Counted from the first letter of the stretch, positions 16,537 to 24,422 are shown. The stretch: DNA of 39,386 bases from Arthrobacter sp. ISL-28 (GCF_018613875.1 NZ_JAGGPJ010000030.1:1-39386); one strand, 5' to 3'. The notes: generated from the sequence alone by a model not told the origin. Program-made: numbers and translations.

Positions 16537-17460
16537 ATGAGTATGGAACCTGTGAACAGCGGTGTTGCAGCAGAACCCGCGGACAACGCGGACGTGGCAC
16601 AGGCCGCGGAGTCGCCTGAGGCGCCCACGCTTGGACAGCTCATGCTGGCCGTTGAAGAACTCTGGCCTGAATCGCTCGCTGAGGAGTGGGACGAGGTTGG
16701 GCTCGTTGCCGGGCACCCGTCGGCTGAAATCAGCAGGGTCATGTTCGCCGTGGATCCCACACTCGACGTCATCGATGAGGCCATCGATTGGGGCGCCGAG
16801 CTCCTGATCACCCACCACCCGCTGCTGCTCAAGGGCGTCACCTCGGTCGCGGCCAACACGCCCAAAGGCAAGGCCGTCCACCGACTGATTGAGTCGGGAA
16901 CCGCGCTTCTGACCGTCCATACGAACGGTGACTCCGCCGTCGGCGGCGTCTCGGACGTCCTCGCTGACGCCCTGGGACTCGAAAATGTCTCTCCACTGAC
17001 TCCTGCGGCCAACGGCCTGCCCGAGGAAGGCATCGGCCGCGTCGGCGATCTTGCCGAGGGGATGACACTGGGCGACTTCGCAGCGAGGGTATTCGGCATT
17101 TTGCCGTCCGTCGCGGGCGGCGTCAGGGTTTCCGGCGACAAGGACGGCCTGGTCCGCCGGATCGCAGTCTGTGGCGGCGCCGGCGACTCGCTCTTTGACG
17201 AAGTCCGGGCCAGCAACGCCGATCTGTTTGTCACCGCCGATCTCCGGCACCACCCCGCCTCCGAAGCCCGTGAGGCCGCCGTCAATGGCCGTCCCTACCT
17301 CATCGACGTGTCGCACTTCGCCAGTGAATGGCTGTGGCTTCCGGCTGCTGCCGAGGCGCTGGGCAATGTCCTCGCAGACCAGGGACTGGATGTCGAAATC
17401 CGCGTCAGCACCACCAACAGCGATCCGTGGGACTTCATTCTGACTCCCGGCGGGGACTAG
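16537..17460 (+). CDS. Nif3-like dinuclear metal-centre hexameric protein
   Basis: Member of the NIF3/YbgI family, 307 residues, often labelled GTP cyclohydrolase 1 type 2 but of unsettled function. Metal-binding motifs are ITHHPLLLKG and HTNGDSAVGGVSDVLADALG in the first half, and the conserved C-terminal H and E appear in IDVSHFASEWLWLP. An N-terminal acidic and alanine-rich extension of about 30 residues precedes the domain. A TATAAG box at 16523-16528 lies eight bases before the ATG, and AAGG could also act as a ribosome site. The zinc-ribbon coiled-coil gene follows 62 bases downstream; this pairing is widely conserved in actinobacteria. Confidence 0.93.
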   Translation: MSMEPVNSGVAAEPADNADVAQAAESPEAPTLGQLMLAVEELWPESLAEEWDEVGLVAGHPSAEISRVMFAVDPTLDVIDEAIDWGAELLITHHPLLLKGVTSVAANTPKGKAVHRLIESGTALLTVHTNGDSAVGGVSDVLADALGLENVSPLTPAANGLPEEGIGRVGDLAEGMTLGDFAARVFGILPSVAGGVRVSGDKDGLVRRIAVCGGAGDSLFDEVRASNADLFVTADLRHHPASEAREAAVNGRPYLIDVSHFASEWLWLPAAAEALGNVLADQGLDVEIRVSTTNSDPWDFILTPGGD

Positions 17461-17522
17461 AGTCTATAAAGCCCCTGCAGGGGTGACCGGCGCAGGCCGG
17501 ATGGGACCAAGCGGAGGTAATC

Positions 17523-18260
17523 GTGGCCAAGGCAGCACCGGCGGAACAGTTGAAGTTGCTCGAACTCCAGGGGCTGGATGCCAAACTCAAGTCCCTGTCC
17601 AACCGCCGCCGCAGCCTTGAGACCGATCCCCGGATCGAAGACCTTCAGTCGGCCCTCAGTATTGCCACAGGGGAGCTGGCCACGGCGAAGATGGCCGTTC
17701 ATGACGCTGAAATGGAACTGAAGCGGGCCGAAGCCGACGTGGAGCAGGTGGCCGGCCGGATTGAACGCGACGAGACGAAGCTGAACAGCGGAACGGGCCT
17801 GTCCAAGGACCTGGTGGCACTGCAGAAGGACATCGCCTCGCTGAACAAGCGGCGATCGGACCTTGAAGACGTTGAGCTTGAAGTCATGGAGCGCCTGGAC
17901 TCCCTTCGCGAACGGCTGGCGGCCCAGCAGAAGATCGTGGACGACATCCAGAGCTCGTTCGGCGCCATCCGGGCGGAACTGGACGAGCAGCTGGCCGAGA
18001 TTTCGGCCGAAGAAACGGTGGTGCGCGGCCGCAGGGCCGACTTTGCTGCCGGCCTGGATTCCGGCATGCTCGCCGTGTACGAGAAAACCCTCGCCCGTCG
18101 CGGTGTGGGTGCTGCGAGGCTCTTCCACGGCACGTCCGAGGGTTCCGGCATGCAGCTGAGCCCCGGCGACCTTGCCGAGATCAAGGCCGCTGCCGAGGAC
18201 GACATCGTTTTCTGCCCGGACTCCGGCTGCATCCTCGTGCGCTCCGCCGAGTGGGCCTGA
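17523..18260 (+). CDS. Coiled-coil protein of the C4-type zinc-ribbon family, with a degenerate ribbon
   Basis: Protein of 245 residues that usually accompanies Nif3-like proteins. Residues about 5-165 form a long heptad-rich coiled coil (AEQLKLLELQGLDAKLKSLSNRR... through VVRGRRADF). The C-terminal ribbon normally has two CxxC pairs, but here the first pair is missing (FHGTSEGSGMQLS) and the second is reduced to Cys...Cys in VFCPDSGCILVR, so zinc may not bind. The GTG at 17523 has GGAGG about five bases upstream. The role is unknown; from the fold, a scaffolding or nucleic-acid-associated part is possible. The 114 bases after it hold only a weak long-range repeat (ACGCCCAA / TTGGGCGT). Confidence 0.9.
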   Translation: MAKAAPAEQLKLLELQGLDAKLKSLSNRRRSLETDPRIEDLQSALSIATGELATAKMAVHDAEMELKRAEADVEQVAGRIERDETKLNSGTGLSKDLVALQKDIASLNKRRSDLEDVELEVMERLDSLRERLAAQQKIVDDIQSSFGAIRAELDEQLAEISAEETVVRGRRADFAAGLDSGMLAVYEKTLARRGVGAARLFHGTSEGSGMQLSPGDLAEIKAAAEDDIVFCPDSGCILVRSAEWA

Positions 18261-18374
18261 GCGGCACGCTCACCCACGTAACGCCCAATAACCCAAGCAG
18301 GTAGCAGCAGACGCCGATTGGACGCCTGATAACGATGCGAGCTGCGACCCAGTTGGGCGTGATGGCAGCGTTGA

Positions 18375-19139
18375 CTAACCGGGCAGGATGATGTTCAGGG
18401 CGTGCGCCTTGCGGGCCGTGCCCGCAACGAGTTCGGCCTTCCACTTCTCGGTGGCTGCCTTGTGCAGCTGCGCCGGCGTGTGGGGGGCCTTTCCGCGCCG
18501 GGTCAGCAGGTGCCTCGCCAGCTCCCCGCGAGTGTGCTTGGCGAAGTGGCTGACCACCTTCCGGACGCCGTTCGCCTCGGTGAAAACGTTCACTGCCACG
18601 GTGGCCGCCGGCGGCGGAGTCCATGCCGCGGCGTAGGTGCTGGAGCGGCAGTCCACGAGCAGCTCGCCGTCGGTTGCGGCGGCGAGGGCTTCCGTAAGCT
18701 GCGGCTTCCAGAACGAGGCAAGTCGTCCGACGTCGGGCAGTGCCGTTGACATGGACAGCCGGTAGGCGGGCACGGAGTCTGCGAACCGGAGGGCGCCCCA
18801 CAGCGCCGAAATCACCAGGACGGACTCGTCCGCCCGGCGGCGCTGCGGCGCCGTCATCGACTGGTAGCCGAGTGCGTCGTACAGCACCCCCGAGTAAAGC
18901 TGGTGGGCCGGCGCCGCCGGTTCGGCAAGCAGCCGGGTGTTGCGATCGACGTCGGCCTTCAGCGACGCGCCGACGCCGAGCAGGGCCAGGGCGTCCTCAT
19001 GGGCGCTCACTGTTCCCAGGGCGTCGAGCACCTTGGCCCGGTACGTGTTGAGGTCAGGGAAGCTCAGGGACGTCCAGTCGATGGCGTCGCCGCGGACGGC
19101 AGGGGTCTTACCTTCTGACGGGGGAAGCAGGATCAGCAC
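18375..19139 (-). CDS. yaaA: YaaA-family peroxide stress protein
   Basis: DUF328/YaaA protein of 254 residues. Family marks: LILLPPSEGKTP at the N-terminus, LYSGVLYDALGYQSM, VLVISALWGALRFADSVPAYRLSMSTALP, LLVDCRSSTYAAAW, and the basic C-terminal SHFAKHTRGELARHLL. In Escherichia coli YaaA lowers free iron and limits oxidative DNA damage; the actinobacterial members are little studied. The GTG at 19139 has no ribosome site but follows TAAGAT by six bases, matching a leaderless start. It is followed by the esterase gene upstream in the same direction but a gap of 44 bases with no terminator seen. Confidence 0.93.
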   Translation of the reverse strand: MLILLPPSEGKTPAVRGDAIDWTSLSFPDLNTYRAKVLDALGTVSAHEDALALLGVGASLKADVDRNTRLLAEPAAPAHQLYSGVLYDALGYQSMTAPQRRRADESVLVISALWGALRFADSVPAYRLSMSTALPDVGRLASFWKPQLTEALAAATDGELLVDCRSSTYAAAWTPPPAATVAVNVFTEANGVRKVVSHFAKHTRGELARHLLTRRGKAPHTPAQLHKAATEKWKAELVAGTARKAHALNIILPG

Positions 19140-19183
19140 CGTACGATCTTACCGGCGCCACGCTGTTCCCTGAGGACGCCGGC

Positions 19184-20071
19184 TCAGCCCAAGTGCCGGC
19201 CCAGGAAGGCGAACACGTCCGGCAGGACGGACCGCCAGTAGGCAAGGTCGTGGCCACCGGGCCGGAAGCCGCCCTCGACCCTGCCCGGGAGTGCGCTGAC
19301 ATAATCCGTAACCGTGGCGAACAGCTCGTCCTCCGTGCCGCAGTCGATGCGCTTGGGAACGGCAGCGAGCCTTGGCCTGAGCGCGAAAACGTCATGAGCC
19401 GCGAAATCAGCCGGGCTATCGAAGGCGCTGTCCGTTCGTTGGTCGTAGCGGCGCCAGACCGCGGGACTCAGGGCAGCCACGGCGCGGAGCCCGGGCAGCT
19501 TGCCCTGGGACGCCAGAAGCAGGGCACCAAAGCCTCCCATCGAGATGCCGAACAGGCCGATCCTGCCGAGGTCGTAGCCTTGGTCGCCAAGGAACGGCAC
19601 GAATTCCTTCACCAGCATGGTCTGGGTGTCGCTGCCATCGGCGCGGGCGTGCCACCAGGTGTCGCCGCCGTCCACGGCTGCGATCGCGAAGGGTGGCCGA
19701 CCTTTGTCCAAATGCCGCTGCAGGAACTCGTCGGCCGCGAGCCCGTCCAGGAGGTTACTGTGACTTCCGCCCATTCCGTGCAGGAAGACCACCATAGGCA
19801 GCAGAGACGGCTGTTGTCCGCCGTCCGTACCGGGCGTAGCCAGAGACCAACGGGTGGTAACTCCCGGCCGGAAGGCTGAGACGAATTCCCCGGTCCGCGT
19901 GGTCACGGTGAGGGGAGCAGCAGGCGCTGTCGTTGTTCCCGCCGCCACAGGCGCCGTGGAAGAGGGGTCAACCGGGGGAAGGTTGGCCGTACACGCTGCG
20001 GCCACAGACGCGCCGACGCCGATTCCTGCCAGCTGAATCAGGCGTCGCCGGGTCAGAACGGACGCGTCCAT
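19184..20071 (-). CDS. Exported alpha/beta-hydrolase (esterase D-like), Tat lipoprotein
   Basis: Serine hydrolase of 295 residues. A twin-arginine signal (LTRRRLIQLAGIGVG) leads to a lipobox ending at Cys27, so export by Tat and lipid anchoring are likely; a Pro/Thr-rich linker follows. The hydrolase has VVFLHGMGGSHSNLLDG, the nucleophile elbow GISMGG (Ser177), an Asp in CGTEDELF and a His in GGHDLAYW, typical of the esterase D / mycolyltransferase-like group. The ATG at 20071 is preceded by TATGAT and six bases, indicating a leaderless start. The frame stays open well upstream, but that part is antisense to rnpB and was not used. Substrate unknown. Confidence 0.88.
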   Translation of the reverse strand: MDASVLTRRRLIQLAGIGVGASVAAACTANLPPVDPSSTAPVAAGTTTAPAAPLTVTTRTGEFVSAFRPGVTTRWSLATPGTDGGQQPSLLPMVVFLHGMGGSHSNLLDGLAADEFLQRHLDKGRPPFAIAAVDGGDTWWHARADGSDTQTMLVKEFVPFLGDQGYDLGRIGLFGISMGGFGALLLASQGKLPGLRAVAALSPAVWRRYDQRTDSAFDSPADFAAHDVFALRPRLAAVPKRIDCGTEDELFATVTDYVSALPGRVEGGFRPGGHDLAYWRSVLPDVFAFLGRHLG

Positions 20072-20115
20072 GCCCCGATCATAGGCCCGGGAACCGGAGG
20101 TATGCCTGCTCACCG

Positions 20116-20121
20116 TAGAAT
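20116..20121 (+). promoter_or_regulatory. -10 box of rnpB
   Basis: TAGAAT followed by GGACAGC lies seven bases before the rnpB P1 stem. The same TAGAATGGACA string recurs at 20619 before the GAPDH leader. No good -35 is visible. Confidence 0.6.
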
Positions 20122-20126
20122 GGACA

Positions 20127-20525
20127 GCGGATGGGTTGACCAGGCGGCCGCGCGTCACGCAAGTGGCTCGAGGAACGTCCGGGCTCCGCAGAGCAGGGTG
20201 GTGGGTAACGCCCACTCGGGGTAACCCGCAGGCCAGTGCCACAGAAAACAGACCGCCTGCATCGCGCCGATTTGAAAGCGGCACGAAGCAGGTAAGGGTG
20301 AAACGGTGGTGTAAGAGACCACCAGCTTCCCGGGTGACCGGGAAGGCTAGGTAAACCCCACCCGGAGCAAGGCCAGACAGGGCGCGTTTGAGGGCTGCTC
20401 GCCCGAGTGCCCGGGTAGGCCGCTGGAGGGCGTCGGCAACGGCGTCCGTAGATGGATGGCCGCTACTCCCGCACCGGTAACGGGGCGGGAACACAGAACC
20501 CGGCGTATCGGTCAGCCCATCCACC
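20127..20525 (+). ncRNA. rnpB: RNase P RNA (bacterial class A)
   Basis: Catalytic RNA of RNase P, which matures tRNA 5' ends. The P1 stem joins GGATGGGTTGACC (20129-20141) to GGTCAGCCCATCC (20510-20522). Conserved blocks appear in order: GAGGAACGTCC (20170), CACAGAAAACAGACCGCC (about 20240), AAGGGTGAAACGG (about 20293), GGAGCAAGGCCAGACAG (about 20363), AGATGGATGGCCGC (about 20450) and ACAGAACCCGGCGTATCGG near the 3' end. It is flanked by the leftward esterase and the rightward GAPDH gene. A T-rich tract (CCTTTTCCCGCCTTTTTGCC) follows the 3' end. The exact ends are good to a few bases. Confidence 0.97.
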
Positions 20526-20573
20526 TTTTCCCGCCTTTTTGCCGCCGGCGCCGACTGGTCGCTCACGGTGTGA

Positions 20574-20583
20574 GTGAATTCAC
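20574..20583. promoter_or_regulatory. Palindrome upstream of the GAPDH leader
   Basis: GTGAATTCAC is a perfect 10-bp palindrome, with a further TTCAC seven bases after it. It sits about 45 bases upstream of the putative -10 at 20619 and could be a regulator site. No regulator is assigned. Confidence 0.3.
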
Positions 20584-20618
20584 GCGCTTCACGTTCGGCC
20601 GGGGCATCCGGCCAGCCC

Positions 20619-20684
20619 TAGAATGGACAATGAACGTAGAAGTTCTTCCGCCGGATCTGCGTTTGCAGCCGGCGTTTTTCTTTT
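20619..20684 (+). promoter_or_regulatory. GAPDH leader: -10 box followed by an intrinsic terminator
   Basis: TAGAAT (20619-20624) is a likely -10 with a start near 20630. A hairpin follows: CGCCGG (20649-20654) pairs with CCGGCG (20669-20674) and CTGC with GCAG around a GTTT loop, with an AT bulge, ending in TTTTTCTTTT (20675-20684). The GAPDH gene begins 123 bases later. The leader therefore could give a transcript of about 55 bases unless the terminator is read through. An in-frame ATG at 20630 opens a 57-codon frame across it, with weak coding character. Confidence 0.65.
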
Positions 20685-20807
20685 GCAACGTCCAACGGCA
20701 TCCGGGGTGGACCGAAACCCCGCAGGTGCCAGCGGCCCTTGATAACTTCAGGCGGCCGCCATCCGGTTTACGAGGACGTATCCGGTTGAACCAAGGAAGG
20801 TAGTTCT

Positions 20808-22301
20808 GTGAGCCAGACGTCAGATTCTTGTCTTGATACGTGGATGGGCCGGGAGGCACTCGCTGAGGCCATGATTCCGGTGATCGGCAGGCTGTACCGT
20901 GAAAACAACGTGGTGACTTCCATCCACGGACGCAGCCTGATCAACAAGTCCGCCATGAACATCCTCAAGGCACACCGTTTTGCTCGCCGGATGAGCAAGG
21001 ACGAGCTCCTCCTCGAGGAAACGGCACCCCTGCTGGAGACCCTCGCGAAGCTGGATCTCGGTGCAGCGGCCATCGACATCGCGCGCCTGAACCAGAAGTT
21101 CAAGTCCGACGGCGGCGACGCCACTCTGGAGGAATTCCTCCGCGCCGAACTGGCAGAGGTAGTGGGGAAGCGGGGCGGCGATGACCGTACCAGCACCGAC
21201 GTCGTCCTTTACGGATTTGGCCGGATCGGCCGCCTGCTCGCCCGCCTCCTCATTGAAAAGGCCGGCGGCGGCCACGGCCTGCGCCTGCGCGCCATTGTGG
21301 TGCGCAGGGGTTCCGACAACGACCTGTCCAAGCGTGCAAGCCTCCTGCGCCGCGACTCGGTCCACGGCTCCTTCGAAGGCACCATCCGAGTGGACCAGGA
21401 CGCCAACACCATCACCGCCAATGGTGTGCAGATCCAGGTCATCTACTCGGACAACCCGGCCACCATCGACTACACGTCGTACGGCATCAAGGACGCCCTG
21501 GTCGTGGATAACACGGGCCGCTGGCGCGACGCCGAGGGCCTGTCCCAGCACCTCCTGAGCAAGGGCGTGGCCCGCGTGCTGCTGACGGCCCCGGGCAAGG
21601 GCGAACTGAAGAACATCGTCCACGGCATCAACCACGGCACCATCCTGGATTCGGACAAGATCGTCACCGCGGCATCGTGCACCACCAACGCCATCACGCC
21701 GGTTCTGAAGGCGATCAATGACAAGTACGGCGTGGTCCACGGCCACGTGGAGACGGTCCACTCCTTCACCAACGACCAGAACCTCATCGACAACTTCCAC
21801 AAGGGCGACCGCCGCGGCCGCTCGGCCGCGCTGAACATGGTCATCACCGAGACCGGGGCAGCCAAGGCCGTGGCCAAGGCACTGCCGGAACTGTTGGGCA
21901 AGCTCACCGGCAGCTCCATTCGCGTCCCCACCCCCGATGTCTCCCTGGCGATCCTGAACCTGAGCCTCGAACGGGGCACCACCAAGGACGAGGTCAACGA
22001 CTACCTGCGGGAAATGTCGCTGCACTCGGTCATGCGCAAGCAGATCGACTACATCGACTCCCCGGAGGTCGTGTCCACGGACTTCGTCGGCTCCCGCCGG
22101 GCAGGCATTGTTGATGGCCTGGCCACCATCTCCAACGACAAGAACCTTGTGCTCTACGTCTGGTACGACAACGAGTTCGGCTACAGCTGCCAGGTGGTCC
22201 GCGTCATGGAGGAAATGGCCGGCGTGAACCCGCCGACCTTCCCCGCCAAGGACTCTGTCAAGGACGCTGCGCCGGTGCTGGAAGCCGCGGCGGCAGTCTA
22301 G
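20808..22301 (+). CDS. Glyceraldehyde-3-phosphate dehydrogenase, long form
   Basis: Phosphorylating GAPDH of 497 residues. An N-terminal extension of about 130 residues (helical, DELLLEETAPLLETL...) precedes the standard domain, which starts at GFGRIGR (residue 136). The catalytic Cys291 is in AASCTTN, the catalytic His in HSFTNDQN, and the phosphate-binding residues in TGSSIRVPTPDVS. The C-terminal YVWYDNEFGYSCQVVRVME completes the fold. The length and extension are those of the second GAPDH of corynebacteria and relatives (GapB/GapX type), which acts mainly in gluconeogenesis and prefers NADP in characterised cases; that role is inferred. The GTG at 20808 has AAGGAAGG seven bases upstream. 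The gene is behind a leader with a terminator. Confidence 0.95.
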   Translation: MSQTSDSCLDTWMGREALAEAMIPVIGRLYRENNVVTSIHGRSLINKSAMNILKAHRFARRMSKDELLLEETAPLLETLAKLDLGAAAIDIARLNQKFKSDGGDATLEEFLRAELAEVVGKRGGDDRTSTDVVLYGFGRIGRLLARLLIEKAGGGHGLRLRAIVVRRGSDNDLSKRASLLRRDSVHGSFEGTIRVDQDANTITANGVQIQVIYSDNPATIDYTSYGIKDALVVDNTGRWRDAEGLSQHLLSKGVARVLLTAPGKGELKNIVHGINHGTILDSDKIVTAASCTTNAITPVLKAINDKYGVVHGHVETVHSFTNDQNLIDNFHKGDRRGRSAALNMVITETGAAKAVAKALPELLGKLTGSSIRVPTPDVSLAILNLSLERGTTKDEVNDYLREMSLHSVMRKQIDYIDSPEVVSTDFVGSRRAGIVDGLATISNDKNLVLYVWYDNEFGYSCQVVRVMEEMAGVNPPTFPAKDSVKDAAPVLEAAAAV

Positions 22302-22346
22302 CGACAGAGCCGTCCGCCATCCCGCAGCCAGAAGCTGCTGGAACAC

Positions 22347-22398
22347 GGTTCCCTGAAGTTCCCGGCTGGTTCTCTGGAATCAGCCGGGAAAGGGGACC
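22347..22398 (+). terminator. Hairpin after the GAPDH gene
   Basis: TTCCCGGCTG (22359-22368) pairs perfectly with CAGCCGGGAA (22381-22390). An outer GGTTCCCT (22347-22354) pairs with AGGGGACC (22391-22398) with one G-T wobble. No T run follows. Probable terminator. Confidence 0.6.
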
Positions 22399-22409
22399 AC
22401 ACTTGTGTC

Positions 22410-22619
22410 ATGGAACATGACGCGACTCTTGAGCACGAGACAACCCTGGAACATGCCCTCGACGTGGCACGCGCCAACCAGAAAGAGGCGCAGCGTCTCT
22501 TGGACGAGGCCCGAGCCGCCTACGCCGCCGGTGATATCGGCAAAGAGCGGGTCGCCCAGCTGGAGCGCCTGCTGGACCTTGCGAATACGGATCTCCGGCG
22601 GGTCATGAGGGAGCAGTAG
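22410..22619 (+). CDS. Small acidic coiled-coil protein, unknown function
   Basis: A 69-residue protein made almost entirely of charged helix (HALDVARANQKEAQRLLDEARAAYAAGDIGKERVAQLERLLDLANTDLRRVMREQ). The N-terminus repeats a short unit (EHDATLEHETTLEH). No family is recognised and no membrane segment or signal is seen. The ATG at 22410 has no good ribosome site; the terminator-like hairpin of GAPDH ends eleven bases upstream. Heptad pattern and third-position GC support coding. A structural or partner-binding role is possible. Confidence 0.55.
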   Translation: MEHDATLEHETTLEHALDVARANQKEAQRLLDEARAAYAAGDIGKERVAQLERLLDLANTDLRRVMREQ

Positions 22620-22773
22620 GGCGCAGCTGCGCCGTCCACAGGGCACTCCTCCTCCATAGGCACCCTTCCCAAAGGCCACCCGTCCTCAACATTGTGGATA
22701 TCAGCTTTGATGTCAGCGGGCTGGCCTAGGCTCTTGGCGTGCAAACAAAACATGTCTCGGAAGCCCGGGCCCG

Positions 22774-23571
22774 ATGACCGTCAGCTGGGCCGCCTACAGA
22801 AGTGCCCGCCGGCGTTCCCGCCAAGCCTGGACGGTGCTGGCCGTTCTGGCGGTCGGCGTCCTCGCGTGCATCACGTGGTTCTTCACTACCGGCCAGTTTC
22901 TGGCCGCAGAGCCGGCAGCCTCCGGTCCCAGCGAAGCCCCGGTCTTTGACCGTACCTGGATGAAGCCGGTGATGCCGCCCCGGCCGGTACCGGAAGGCAG
23001 CGCCGCCGCGGCACTGGAATCCCTGGCGGTCAAGGGGCGGGCGCCGAAAAACGACTACGACCGGACGGCTTTCGGCCAGGCGTGGTTCGACGCTGACCGG
23101 AACGGGTGCGACACCCGCAACGACATCCTCCGGCGCGACCTTCGCGATGTCGTTTTCGCCAAGGACTCCCGGTGCAAAATACTGTCCGGCACGTTTCACG
23201 AGCCGTACTCCGGCCGGGTCACCATATTCCGCCGAGGGGCCGAGTCCAGCAAGGCTGTCCAGATCGACCACGTGGTTGCGCTGGCCGATGCCTGGCAGAA
23301 GGGCGCCCGGCAGCTCACGCTGCAGGAGCGTCAAAACCTGGCCAATGATCCCATCAACCTCATCGCGGCGGACGGTCCGGCGAACCAGGAGAAGAGCGCT
23401 TCGGACGCGGCCAGTTGGCTCCCCGGGAACAAGGCGATCCGCTGTCACTACATCGCACGGCAGATCACGGTGAAGGCCGCCTACGGACTCTGGGTCACGC
23501 AGGCTGAGAAGGAAGCCATGGCGCGCGTCCTTGGCTCCTGCCCACGCCAGCAGACGGTCATCGCGCACTAG
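22774..23571 (+). CDS. Membrane-anchored or secreted HNH endonuclease-like protein
   Basis: Protein of 265 residues. One hydrophobic segment near residues 18-42 (WTVLAVLAVGVLACITWFFTTG) after a basic start acts as an anchor or signal. The rest is outside: YDRTAFGQAWFDADRNGCDTRNDILRRDL, then the HNH core VQIDHVVALADAWQKGA, NDPINLIAADGPANQEKSASDAASWLP and a C-terminal helix. This is the DUF1524-like secreted nuclease family frequent in actinobacteria, with the His of the IDHVVAL motif and the Asn of NPINL-type motif as metal and catalytic residues. Function is presumably DNA degradation outside the cell; no immunity gene is seen, so a toxin role is not supported. The ATG at 22774 has no clear ribosome site. 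Confidence 0.87.
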   Translation: MTVSWAAYRSARRRSRQAWTVLAVLAVGVLACITWFFTTGQFLAAEPAASGPSEAPVFDRTWMKPVMPPRPVPEGSAAAALESLAVKGRAPKNDYDRTAFGQAWFDADRNGCDTRNDILRRDLRDVVFAKDSRCKILSGTFHEPYSGRVTIFRRGAESSKAVQIDHVVALADAWQKGARQLTLQERQNLANDPINLIAADGPANQEKSASDAASWLPGNKAIRCHYIARQITVKAAYGLWVTQAEKEAMARVLGSCPRQQTVIAH

Positions 23572-23597
23572 GACCCGGAGAGAAGGGCCGTAGGGGC

Positions 23598-23671
23598 CGG
23601 GACAGGAGGGCCGTAGCGGGACAGGAGGGCCGTAGCGGGTCGGTGTCCGAACGGCTCAGTGTCCGAACGGG
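23598..23671. repeat. Tandem repeats at the 3' end of def
   Basis: A 19-bp unit CGGGACAGGAGGGCCGTAG occurs at 23598-23616 and 23617-23635, with partial copies on both sides. Next to it, a 16-bp unit T(C/A)GGTGTCCGAACGG(C/G) type is doubled at 23640-23655 and 23656-23671; the second copy contains the last codons and stop of def. These look like slippage duplications. Confidence 0.75.
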
Positions 23672-24228
23672 TCGGGATCCACACCGGGCATCCAGGTCAG
23701 CCCGGGAACACCCCAGCCGCTCTTCTTGGCCTGCTTCATTGCCTTGCGCGCATACCGGTCAATGAGACGGTTCACGTAGAGCTTTCCGTCCAGGTGGTCA
23801 TATTCGTGCTGGATCACCCGGGCGAACCAGCCGGTGGCTTCGAATTCAACCGGCTTTCCGAAGCCGTCAAAACCTTGGACGCGCGCCCATTCCGCCCGCT
23901 TAAGGGGGTACTGGCCGCCGGGGAAGGAGAGGCAACCCTCCACTTCCTCGTCCGGATCCGGCAGTGCGCCGGAAACCTTCGACAGGGTGAGAACCGGGTT
24001 GACCAGCACTCCAGTGGGCGGGGCGCCGTCGTCGTTCGCGTACTTGTAAACGAAAATCCGCTTGCCCACCCCGACCTGAGGGGCGGCCAGACCGACGCCG
24101 TTGGCTTTGTCGTTGGTTTCAAACATATCGGCAATCAGCTGGCGGAGCTCGTCGTCGAAAACTTCAACTTCGGCGGCCCGGCGGTGCAACACCGGCTCAC
24201 CCCAGATAGTGATCGGCAGAACGGTCAT
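23656..24228 (-). CDS. def: Peptide deformylase
   Basis: Removes the formyl group from nascent N-terminal methionine. The 190 residues contain all three motifs: GVGLAAPQVG (motif 1), EGCLSFPG (motif 2, metal Cys) and QHEYDHLDG (motif 3, two metal His and catalytic Glu). The C-terminal tail (KQAKKSGWGVPGLTWMPGVDPDPFGH) is typical of the actinobacterial group. The ATG at 24228 has AAAGGA about ten bases upstream. Its 3' end is part of a short tandem duplication. A strong bidirectional terminator separates it from tRNA-His. Confidence 0.97.
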   Translation of the reverse strand: MTVLPITIWGEPVLHRRAAEVEVFDDELRQLIADMFETNDKANGVGLAAPQVGVGKRIFVYKYANDDGAPPTGVLVNPVLTLSKVSGALPDPDEEVEGCLSFPGGQYPLKRAEWARVQGFDGFGKPVEFEATGWFARVIQHEYDHLDGKLYVNRLIDRYARKAMKQAKKSGWGVPGLTWMPGVDPDPFGH

Positions 24229-24280
24229 GTCAGATGGTTCCTTTGGTGCTTGGACGGGCGCCCGGCGAGGGGTGAAACGA

Positions 24281-24316
24281 ACAAAGGCTGCACCGGATAA
24301 CCGGTGCAGCCTTTGT
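24281..24316. terminator. Perfect 16-bp terminator between tRNA-His and def
   Basis: ACAAAGGCTGCACCGG (24281-24296) pairs with CCGGTGCAGCCTTTGT (24301-24316) around an ATAA loop. Read leftward, it ends the tRNA-His transcript 29 bases after the tRNA 3' end. Confidence 0.93.
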
Positions 24317-24345
24317 GACGGACGGCATTTGTGCTACCGACCTCG

Positions 24346-24422
24346 TGGGGTGAGCGACGGGGGTTGAACCCGCGACCTCCTGGACCACAACCAGGCGCTC
24401 TGCCAACTGAGCTACGCCCACC
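24346..24422 (-). tRNA. tRNA-His (anticodon GTG)
   Basis: Leftward cloverleaf with the extra G-1 (24422) opposite C73 that marks tRNA-His. The acceptor stem GTGGGCG/CGCTCAC has one G-T pair. The anticodon stem CCTGG/CCAGG encloses TTGTGGT with anticodon GTG. The T arm has TTCAACC and CCA is encoded (24348-24346). Confidence 0.97.

Noticed and set aside
18261..18374. Long-range repeat ACGCCCAA/TTGGGCGT as a terminator
   Set aside because: The arms are 8 bp and about 65 bases apart without a T run; not convincing.
20072..20566. N-terminal 165-codon extension of the esterase frame
   Set aside because: It is antisense to the conserved RNase P RNA, and the Tat signal and lipobox start at 20071.
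20630..20803. 57-codon frame in the GAPDH leader
   Set aside because: It crosses the terminator hairpin and has weak codon bias; kept only as a possible leader peptide in the finding on that region.
20820..22346. 508-codon leftward frame antisense to GAPDH
   Set aside because: Shadow of the long GAPDH reading frame; no recognisable domain.
22774..23571. HNH protein as a toxin of an antagonism system
   Set aside because: No immunity gene or secretion motif beyond a signal/anchor is visible; it resembles common secreted nucleases.
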